DNA from: an uncultured Selenomonadales bacterium
GTDB taxonomy: Bacteria; Bacillota; Negativicutes; Selenomonadales; Selenomonadaceae
Length of the DNA: 53,689 bases
Direction of reading: 5' to 3'
NCBI GenBank assembly: GCA_947307055.1
Contig: CAMZHX010000014.1
Coordinates: forward strand, 1-53,689
The notes under the pieces are model-generated. The model saw only the letters and a program-made list of their open reading frames with translations, was not told where the DNA came from and did not search any database. Made by a program: the position numbers and the translations under genes. Each line of letters begins with the position of its first letter. The stretch's first letter is position 1. Below, one piece after another: positions 1 through 6,900 of the stretch.

Positions 1-251
1 CGGTTTACGAAGACCGCTCGTTCACGTTCATAACCAAAACTCCGCCGGCAGCTGTCCTGCTCAAAAAGGCGGCGGGTATCGAAAAGGCTTCGGGCGAACC
101 GAATAAAAACAAAGTCGCTAAACTGCCCCGCGCTAAGGCTCAAGAGATTGCCGAATTGAAAATGAAAGACCTCAACGCGGCCTCAATCGAGGCGGCAACG
201 CGCATGATTGAAGGCACTGCGCGTAGCATGGGCATTGAAATTGTTGCGTAA
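1..251 (+). CDS. rplK: 50S ribosomal protein L11, C-terminal part
   Basis: This is the 3' end of the L11 gene, cut by the window edge, with the reading frame starting at base 3. The visible 82 residues carry the RNA-binding C-terminal domain of L11: the [11 protein letters not shown] segment, the KNKVAKL and [16 protein letters not shown] helices, and the final GTARSMGI. L11 binds the GTPase-associated centre of 23S rRNA. It is the first gene of the usual rplK-rplA-rplJ-rplL block, which follows here. The TAA stop lies three bases before a tandem AATGCGT-type repeat that fills the gap to rplA. Identity is clear; only the N-terminal part is missing, because of the window. Confidence 0.97.
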   Translation, partial: VYEDRSFTFITKTPPAAVLLKKAAGIEKASGEPNKNKVAKLPRAKAQEIAELKMKDLNAASIEAATRMIEGTARSMGIEIVA

Positions 252-253
252 AA

Positions 254-273
254 GCAATGCGTAATGCGCAATG
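254..273 (+). repeat. Short tandem repeat, AATGCGT family, rplK-rplA gap
   Basis: About three units of a degenerate heptamer (AATGCGT, AATGCGC) lie between the rplK stop and the rplA ribosome binding site. The same family recurs at 1703-1736, 36796-36828, 45161-45190 and 48322-48398. Confidence 0.85.
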
Positions 274-317
274 AAGTGGGAGATTTATTCGTTAACACCA
301 CTAGGAGGAAATTTTTA

Positions 318-998
318 ATGGCAAAGCAAAGTAAAAGATTCCGCGAGGCTCAAGGGCTAATCGAGAACGGCAAATATTATTCCGTCGAAGAGGCCGTGTC
401 CCTCGTGAAGAAAACTGCAACCGCGAAATTTGATGAGACGATTGAACTGCACGTCCGTTTGGGCGTCGACCCTAAATACGCTGATCAGCAAGTTCGCGGC
501 GCAATCGTCCTGCCTAACGGTATCGGCAAAACCAAAAGAGTTTTGGCATTCGTCGCGGGCGAAAAGGCTCAAGAGGCTCAAGCCGCTGGCGCAGATTATG
601 TCGGCACTGATGATTTAGTCGCGAAGATTCAAGGCGGCTGGTTCGATTTCGACGTAGCAGTTGCCACGCCCGATATGATGCGCGTCATTGGTCGTTTAGG
701 TAAGTTGTTGGGTCCGCGCGGCCTCATGCCTAACCCCAAACTCGGCACCGTCACCAACGACATCGCTAAAGCTATCGGCGAGCAAAAGGCCGGCAAGGTC
801 GAATACCGCACCGATAAGCAGGGCAATATCCACTGCCCCATTGGCAAAAAATCTTTCGAGGACGACAAGCTTAGGGAAAATTATCAGACGCTCATCGATA
901 CCCTAATCCGCGTCAAGCCCGCCGCCGCTAAAGGCCAATACATTCGCTCTATTACGTTGGCTGCGGCTATGGGTCCCGGCGTCCCGATTCAAATTTAA
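318..998 (+). CDS. rplA: 50S ribosomal protein L1
   Basis: L1 of 226 residues, the usual bacterial length. It binds 23S rRNA at the L1 stalk and in many bacteria represses its own operon. The family hallmarks are present: the N-terminal [15 protein letters not shown] segment, [20 protein letters not shown], and the signature around [15 protein letters not shown] near residue 150. The frame is open from base 264, but I chose ATG 318 because AGGAGGAAATTTTTA lies directly before it and because L1 proteins normally begin MAK. The extra 18 upstream residues would be encoded by the short tandem repeat and are unlikely to be translated as part of L1. Confidence 0.97.
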   Translation: MAKQSKRFREAQGLIENGKYYSVEEAVSLVKKTATAKFDETIELHVRLGVDPKYADQQVRGAIVLPNGIGKTKRVLAFVAGEKAQEAQAAGADYVGTDDLVAKIQGGWFDFDVAVATPDMMRVIGRLGKLLGPRGLMPNPKLGTVTNDIAKAIGEQKAGKVEYRTDKQGNIHCPIGKKSFEDDKLRENYQTLIDTLIRVKPAAAKGQYIRSITLAAAMGPGVPIQI

Positions 999-1145
999 GC
1001 TAACTAAATATCTCAGACCATAGAAAGCAAGTTCGGCACGCCGATTAAAGCACTTGCTCAGGTCGAAAGTAACTTTGACATTAAAAGTTCCTTCGGTCTG
1101 CGCGGTCGAAGGACTTTTTCATTAAACCGCAGGAGGTGAAAATTT
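999..1145 (+). promoter_or_regulatory. L10-type ribosomal leader upstream of rplJ
   Basis: The 147-bp gap holds a structured leader that ends in a terminator-like hairpin: AGTTCCTTCG pairs with CGAAGGACT at about 1086-1116, followed by TTTTTC. The rplJ SD AGGAGGTGA is just beyond it. Position and layout match the known L10 leader, where L10(L12)4 binds its own mRNA and controls rplJL. I assign it from position and hairpin, not from a covariance model. Confidence 0.65.
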
Positions 1146-1700
1146 ATGGCAGTTACAAGCAAGGTCACGCCCAAAAAAGAAGCAGTCGTCGCCGAAATCA
1201 AAGGCTGGCTGACTTCGGCTAAGGGCGTCGTCTTCACAAGTTACAAAGGGCTCGACGTGGCAACCGATACCCAACTGCGCCGCGAACTTCGTGCGGCCGG
1301 TGTCAAATATAAAGTCGTCAAAAATACTATGCTCCGCATTGCGGCTAAACAAGCGGGCATCGAAGGTCTTGACGCACACCTTGAGGGCACAACCGCTATG
1401 GCGTTCGCTGAAGACGCGGTCGCGCCGGCTAAGGTTATCTGCGACTTCATCAAGAAAAATAAGCTCGAAGACAAAGGCATTTTGACAATCAAAGTCGGTA
1501 TGGTCGAGGGCAAAGTTATCGACGATAAAGGCGTCAAAGCTCTGGCGAATTTGCCGAGCCGCGAACAACTCGTTGCAAAATTGCTCGGCAGCATGAACGC
1601 TCCGATTGCAAATTGCGTGGGCGTCCTGTCGGCTGTTATTCGCAATTTCGTCGGCGTCGTCGATGCTATTCGCGAAAAGAAGGAAAAGGAAGCAGCGTAA
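1146..1700 (+). CDS. rplJ: 50S ribosomal protein L10
   Basis: L10 of 184 residues. It anchors L7/L12 dimers at the base of the ribosomal stalk and is the autoregulator of its operon. The N-terminal rRNA-binding domain is clear (KKEAVVAEIKGWLTSAKG, then LRRELRAAGVKYKVVKNTML), followed by the central domain and a C-terminal helix that binds L7/L12 (residues about 140-180, SAVIRNFVGVVDAIREKK). The start is fixed by AGGAGGTGAAAATTT ahead of ATG. The gene sits between the L10 leader and rplL, with a tandem repeat in the 59-bp gap to rplL. Confidence 0.97.
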   Translation: MAVTSKVTPKKEAVVAEIKGWLTSAKGVVFTSYKGLDVATDTQLRRELRAAGVKYKVVKNTMLRIAAKQAGIEGLDAHLEGTTAMAFAEDAVAPAKVICDFIKKNKLEDKGILTIKVGMVEGKVIDDKGVKALANLPSREQLVAKLLGSMNAPIANCVGVLSAVIRNFVGVVDAIREKKEKEAA

Positions 1701-1702
1701 AA

Positions 1703-1736
1703 GCAATTAGGAATGCGTAATGCGTAATGCGCAATG
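1703..1736 (+). repeat. Short tandem repeat, AATGCGT family, rplJ-rplL gap
   Basis: Four to five degenerate heptamers between rplJ and rplL. The first unit is diverged (AATTAGG); the rest read AATGCGT, AATGCGT, AATGCGC. It lies just upstream of the rplL ribosome binding site. Confidence 0.85.
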
Positions 1737-1759
1737 AAAATCTGGGAGGTAAAAATAAA

Positions 1760-2134
1760 ATGACTAAAGAAGAAATTATGCAAGCTATTGAAAGTATGAC
1801 GGTTCTCGAACTCAGCGAACTCGTCAAAGCTATGGAAGAAAGATTCGGCGTCTCCGCAGCAGCTCCGGTAGCAGTTGCGGCGGCAGGTCCTGCGGCGGCA
1901 GCAGCTGAACCCGAAGAAGAAAAAACCGAATTCGACGTTATCCTTGCGGCTATCGGCGACAAGAAAATCAACGTCATCAAAGTTGTCCGCGAAGTCACCG
2001 GCCTCGGCCTCAAAGAGGCTAAAGCCCTCGTCGACGGCGCACCCGCTCCCGTCAAAGAGAAAATCTCCAAAGCTGACGCCGAAGCCCTCAAAGCGAAACT
2101 CGAAGAAGCCGGCGCAACTATCGAGATTAAATAA
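1760..2134 (+). CDS. rplL: 50S ribosomal protein L7/L12
   Basis: L7/L12 of 124 residues, the multicopy stalk protein that recruits translational GTPases. The N-terminal dimerisation helix ([20 protein letters not shown]) is followed by an Ala/Pro-rich hinge at about residues 34-50. The C-terminal domain has the conserved [27 protein letters not shown] and [14 protein letters not shown] segments. I chose ATG 1760, which follows GGAGGT with eight bases between them. An in-frame start at 1727 would add residues encoded by the tandem repeat. A strong terminator follows at 2160-2190. Confidence 0.97.
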   Translation: MTKEEIMQAIESMTVLELSELVKAMEERFGVSAAAPVAVAAAGPAAAAAEPEEEKTEFDVILAAIGDKKINVIKVVREVTGLGLKEAKALVDGAPAPVKEKISKADAEALKAKLEEAGATIEIK

Positions 2135-2159
2135 GCAAGCGTATGTAATTTCCTATAAA

Positions 2160-2190
2160 CCCTCGCCCGTTTCGAGTGAGGGATTTTTTC
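2160..2190 (+). terminator. Intrinsic terminator of the ribosomal protein block
   Basis: A CCCTC...GAGTGAGGG stem-loop is followed by ATTTTTTC. It ends the rplKAJL transcript just before the next promoter at 2191. Confidence 0.85.
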
Positions 2191-2263
2191 TTGACTTAAG
2201 TTAGCTCCAATGGGTATCATAATTGAAAATCCCCTGCACAGGGTTAAGGAGGAAATTTTTATG
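2191..2263 (+). promoter_or_regulatory. Promoter and leader, copy 1 of a duplicated 73-bp unit
   Basis: TTGACT (2191-2196), an 18-bp spacer and TATCAT (2215-2220) form a vegetative-type promoter. The leader contains a small hairpin, CCCTG-CA-CAGGG, then TTAAGGAGGAAATTTTT and ATG. The whole unit recurs at 2896-2968 with about 8 mismatches and no gaps. Confidence 0.8.
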
Positions 2264-2899
2264 GCAATCAAAATAGCTGTTGTCGCGGCATCGGGCAGAG
2301 TGGCGAGGAAAGTCATTGCGGAGGCAGCAACTCGCGGATTCGAGGTTACGGCATTCGTCAGGAAACCAACTGAAATCGACGGCGCGGCTAAAATCATCGT
2401 AAAAGATATTTTCGCACTGGAGAAAAGCGACCTTGAAAACTTCGACGCGGTAGTTGATGCGTTCGGAGCATGGACGCCCGAAACCCTTCCTTTGCACACC
2501 ACGACCAGTCAACACCTCTGCGATTTGTTGAGCGGCACCAATGTTCGGCTTTTAATCGTCGGCGGCGCGGGCAGTCTCTACGTTGACAAGGAACATACAA
2601 TCCAACTTTTCAAAACACCCGACTTCCCCGCTGATTACGTCCCGACCGCGCAGGCTCAAGCAACGGAGCTTGATGAACTTCGCAAGCGCAACGACGTTAA
2701 ATGGACGTTCATAAGTCCTGCCGCAGATTTTCAAGCGGACGGCGAACGCACCGGTAAATATATTCTCTGCGGCGAAGAATTTACTTTGAACGCGGCGGGC
2801 GAAAGTGTCATAAGTTACGCGGACTACGCACTTGCTATGGTCGACGAAATCGCAAGCGGCAATCATATTCAAAAAAGAATCAGTGTCGTTAAAGCTTGA
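2261..2899 (+). CDS. NAD(P)-binding (NmrA/YwnB-like) oxidoreductase-fold protein
   Basis: A 212-residue Rossmann-fold protein of the atypical short-chain dehydrogenase group (NmrA / YwnB-like, NAD(P)H-binding). The N-terminal beta-alpha-beta reads IAVVAASGRVARKVIAEAATRG, where the nucleotide-binding loop is AASGRV rather than the canonical GATGxxG. LLIVGGAGSLYVD near residue 105 and FISPAADFQ near residue 150 match the central strands of this family. Substrate is unknown; relatives act as redox sensors or flavin/quinone reductases. The start is ATG 2261 behind AAGGAGGAAATTTTT. Its TGA stop lies inside the -35 box of the next, near-identical promoter. Confidence 0.75.
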   Translation: MAIKIAVVAASGRVARKVIAEAATRGFEVTAFVRKPTEIDGAAKIIVKDIFALEKSDLENFDAVVDAFGAWTPETLPLHTTTSQHLCDLLSGTNVRLLIVGGAGSLYVDKEHTIQLFKTPDFPADYVPTAQAQATELDELRKRNDVKWTFISPAADFQADGERTGKYILCGEEFTLNAAGESVISYADYALAMVDEIASGNHIQKRISVVKA

Positions 2900-2968
2900 C
2901 TTAAATTAGCTCGAAGGTTTATCATGATTAAAAATCCCCTGCACGGGGTTAAGGAGGAAATTTTTATG
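2896..2968 (+). promoter_or_regulatory. Promoter and leader, copy 2 of the duplicated 73-bp unit
   Basis: TTGACT (2896-2901), an 18-bp spacer and TATCAT (2920-2925), then a hairpin CCCC-TGCAC-GGGG and the same TTAAGGAGGAAATTTTTATG. It matches 2191-2263 at about 65 of 73 positions. The two hairpins differ in sequence but both still pair. Confidence 0.8.
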
Positions 2969-3904
2969 GCTATTCAAGCTCCGGTCGTCGGCTCCAAAAA
3001 TGTCACCGGCGAAAATTATCAAGGCTCGGCGGCTAAAGTTTACTTCACGCGGAAAATCGACGCCGAACACCTCATCAAGCTCTACAAGCTCATTAACGAA
3101 AATATTTATGGCAAAGTCGCTATCAAACTTCACACCGGCGAGAAACACGGCCCGAATATTATTCCGCGCGATATGGCGCAAGCGTTCCAAGCGCAGGTTC
3201 CCAACTCCGCTATCGTCGAATGCAATACGCTTTACGAGGGCGACCGCTACACCACAGAAGGTCATCGCGAGACGCTCAAAGTTAACGGCTGGACTTTTTG
3301 CCCCGTCGACATCATGGACGAGAACGATGAGGTTGTCAATCTGCCCGTGCGCAATGGTTTTCACCTTAAGGAAGTCGCTATGGGCGCGCACCTCGTCAAC
3401 TACGATTCGCTGATTGTCCTGACGCATTACAAAGGGCATTACATGGGCGGCTTTGGCGGCTCTATGAAAAATATCGGCATAGGCAATGCGAGCGGGCATT
3501 TGGGCAAGGCGCAAGTTCATGGCGTCGACCCCGATAACGTTCCGGCAGATTTTATGCAGTGGCCGACTAAGGAATATTTCATGGAGCTTATGTGCGACAG
3601 CGCGAAGGCAACTTGCGATTATTTCGGCAAGCACATTGTCTTTATCAACGTCATGCGCCGCTTGAGTGTCGATTGTGATTGCGCAGGCGTCGAGGCTGAT
3701 GAACCTACTATGAAAGATATTGGCATTGCCGTTTCGACCGACATTTTAGCCGTCGACCAAGCGTGTTGCGATTTGGTTTACGCCGCGCCCGACAGTCACG
3801 ACTTGAAAGAGCGCATTGAAACGCGCGTCGGCCTTCGTCAACTGTCTGCTATGGCGGAAAAGGGCATGGGCAATCCCCAATACGAGCTGATTGAAATCGA
3901 TTAA
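2966..3904 (+). CDS. DUF362 domain-containing protein
   Basis: A 312-residue protein of the DUF362 family, whose biochemical role is not established and whose members often carry iron-sulfur motifs. Visible family landmarks are KVAIKLHTGE near residue 55, the GGFGGSMKNIGIG glycine-rich segment, and SVDCDCAGVEADEPTMKDIGI followed by DILAVDQACCDLV near the C-terminus. The ferredoxin-type CxxCxxCxxxC clusters found in longer members are absent; only the CDC and CC cysteines remain. It has its own copy of the duplicated promoter-leader, which suggests coordinated control with the preceding NAD(P)-binding gene. A bidirectional terminator follows. Confidence 0.85.
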   Translation: MAIQAPVVGSKNVTGENYQGSAAKVYFTRKIDAEHLIKLYKLINENIYGKVAIKLHTGEKHGPNIIPRDMAQAFQAQVPNSAIVECNTLYEGDRYTTEGHRETLKVNGWTFCPVDIMDENDEVVNLPVRNGFHLKEVAMGAHLVNYDSLIVLTHYKGHYMGGFGGSMKNIGIGNASGHLGKAQVHGVDPDNVPADFMQWPTKEYFMELMCDSAKATCDYFGKHIVFINVMRRLSVDCDCAGVEADEPTMKDIGIAVSTDILAVDQACCDLVYAAPDSHDLKERIETRVGLRQLSAMAEKGMGNPQYELIEID

Positions 3905-3924
3905 GTTTATAACGGTATAACAAA

Positions 3925-3963
3925 AAGGGCTTGTGCATTTCGCATAAGCCCTTAATTTTTTTT
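3925..3963. terminator. Bidirectional intrinsic terminator
   Basis: GGGCTTgtGC...GCatAAGCCC forms a strong stem with TTTTTTTT on the plus side and TTTTTG on the minus side. It serves both the DUF362 gene and the convergent RTX-like gene. Confidence 0.88.
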
Positions 3964-3979
3964 GAGTCAAGTTAAATTG

Positions 3980-6900
3980 TCAGGTTGTCGTGGTGTTTGG
4001 ATTAGTTGTCGTGGCCTTGACTGCCACAATGTCATTCTTAGCTAGGTTGGTCGAGTAGTTCAGGTCGATTACCGCATAGCCGTCGCTGGGGGCACTCTTG
4101 AGCCTGTTTTCCGTCGTGATTAACGTGCCTGGAGCTAAAGTGTCGCCCGTGCTTGCAGAATAGTACGTATCACCACCGGACTCTGTGAACCAGTAGTACG
4201 TGTTGTTCGCCTTGATTGCAACTTTGCTAAAGTCGGTAACCGCCGCAGTGCTGCCGTTTTTAATACCGCTCATGATATTGAACGAACCGACAGCAGCGTC
4301 TGTACTCTTGCCATTCGTCATGCTGAACTTAATCGCACTGCCCAAATTTTCGATTTTGCTGATAATGCCGCTGGAGACTTTGATCTTGTCGTTTGCGAAA
4401 TCGAAGTTAGCAATATTCGCGTCGCCGGTGTTGCCCTTGGCGTAGAAGAATGTATCCTTGCTCGCGCCGCCGACTAAACTATCTGCGCCGCCGCCTCCTC
4501 TGAACATCGTCTTCCTATTCTTATTGCTGCCGCCAATCAGCGTTTCAGCGTCCGAAGAGCCCTTGAACGTCAAGTTCTTCTCGACATTCCCGCCATTGAC
4601 CGTCGCCGCTTTGGGCAGTGCCGTCCTATTGCTGTCCTGCGTCTTGAACGTACCACTGAACGCACTAGTCAAACTAACTGAGCCGTTTGACTCGCCTATC
4701 GCGTTCTTGAAGTAAATTTTATCCCCGTCGTTGATTTTCAACGCGCCGTCCATAGTCTCGTTCGACTTAATCGTCAGCACGTCTTTGTTGCCGAACTTGA
4801 ACTTAATCGACTTCTTGGCCGCGGTGATTTTTACATTTCCGGCGTCAAGGCTCGCTTTTATCGTGTTGGAATCAATGGAAATTCTGTCGCCCATGCCAAA
4901 GTTTTGAATGACATCTTTGCCCCCCGTGTAAACGAACAGGTCATCGGCGTCGACCGTGCTGCCAATAAGTTTATCATTCTTCGCGCCGCCCGAAAGGCTG
5001 ACTTCATTAGTTGCCTTGCTAGCGTCGATTACAGTGTTATACTTGTCGCCCGCTCTTATGCTCGTTCCCGTCTCGGCGTCCGTAACGTAAATCTTTTTGA
5101 CTGTCTGGGCGTTATGGTTGCTATCAGCAAAGGAGTAACTGTCTACGCCCGCCGAAACAGTCGCCATTGTCGGATTCTTTGCCTTGTTCTGGACGACGCC
5201 CGTCGCCGCGAACACCATCTTTTTGTAGCCATTGCCCTTGCTGGTGTCGCGCAGAAGAACTTCCTTCCCGGCCGCGCCCTTTATCGAAATTGTTTTGCTA
5301 TCGCCGAGTGTGAGTTTAACGTCTTTGTTGTCACCAGAGCCGATGATTTCAAATTTTGTAAGCGAATCATCGCCGAGGTCGATTCTATCGCGGCCGCCCT
5401 CGTAGCCGCTTATCGTGACATTTCCGCCGCCGTACTCGAAGCCGTCTCTTTGTTTGTTATTTTCCATGTAAGCGAACAGGCCGCCTTGTGTGCCGCCGAC
5501 TAATGTCACGCTCTGCGACTTCACTTTTTCGGCGTCGACCGTTGAAATGGCACTATCGGCACTCAAGCTGTAAAGTTCGTCGTTGAGGTCGATTTTGCCC
5601 TTCGCGCTCGCGAACAACTTCAGGCTATTATTATCACCGGTGCCGCCCGGAATACTTACTACGCCGTCCTTCGTGAGGTAGCCGGTACCCTCTAACGAAA
5701 CTTTTTCAAACGGCTCGTTGTCGCCGAACTTGAACGTCAAAGAGTTGTTCTTGTCGACCGTGAAAGTCAATTTGCTGTTGGTCAGCTTGCCGCTAGAAAT
5801 TCCCGCAACCTGCGTGTCTTCGATTGCCAACTTGTCAGTGCTCGCGCCGAAGTTCTCGATAACGTCTTTGCCCGCCGTGTAGTAGAACAAGTCTGCTTCT
5901 GCTGGCACTGTGACACCGACCAAAGTGTCATTGCCTGCGCCGCCGTTGAGGCTGTTGCTCTTAGTCTCGCTCCCTATGATGTAGTTGTTGTTGTCATTGC
6001 CGACGATTGAAATGCCACCTGTAGCCGTGACTGCCGCCGCATTTATCGCCGTGTAAACCGTGTTGGTGTCGGCCGCGCCATTGAAAACTCTGTAAGTGGC
6101 TCCTTCAGCGTTAGTTACGCCGTAGCCCGCCGCAAGCGTTATGGACTTGCCGTTGAGCGCAATGTAATCTTTTTTGACGGCGTAGTTATTGCGCCCGCTC
6201 GTTATCGAAATAACAGGTGCTCCTGCTGACGCGCCGCCCGCTATTGACAGTTGGTTGTCGTTGTCGAACTTAATCAGCAAGTCATTGTTATTTGTGACAG
6301 CTGTATCGACTGTGACATCCGCAAAGGAGACTTCACGACCCGTCACGTTGATTAAGTTGCCAGGGCCGTAGTTTTTAATTGAATCGGAGCCTTCGCTGTA
6401 GATGAAATAATTATAACCACTGCCACCTTCGAGTAAGTCATTACCCGCGCCGCCGTTCAGCGTCAAGCTTGCAGTGTCACTCGCGTCCGTCACCGCCATG
6501 AGCGTGTCGTCTTCGTCGTTGCCCTCAAGCACGCCGCCTAAACTGCTGCTGACGATATAATTTGCCTTGTCGTTGCCGCGTATCCTGATTGCTTGCGTGA
6601 CGTTCGCCGCGTCTATCGTCGCATATTCGGTCGAGGTGCCGTTGTACTGCGTGCTAGTGTAACCCGCGCCCAACGATATGCCTTTGCCTTCCTGCGCGAT
6701 TGAATACAATTTATTGGCAGCTATCGCCTTGTAAGTGTAGGTGTCAGTTTCGTTGCCGCTAGTTTGCAACAGGGCAACATTAGCCGCGCCCTTGAACGTA
6801 AGAGTTTTACTCGCACTATTAGGATCCAACTTGAGAACAAAATTGCTACCGTCGTAAGTCGCATTAGTGAAATCAATCGGAGCCTTCAAGTCATTGCTCG

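Noticed and set aside
264-317. Upstream extension of rplA
   Set aside because: The extra residues would be encoded by the tandem repeat, and a strong SD directly precedes ATG 318.
4904-5503. Open frame on the plus strand inside the giant RTX-like gene
   Set aside because: The opposite strand encodes clear RTX-like modules; the plus frame is explained by repeat composition.
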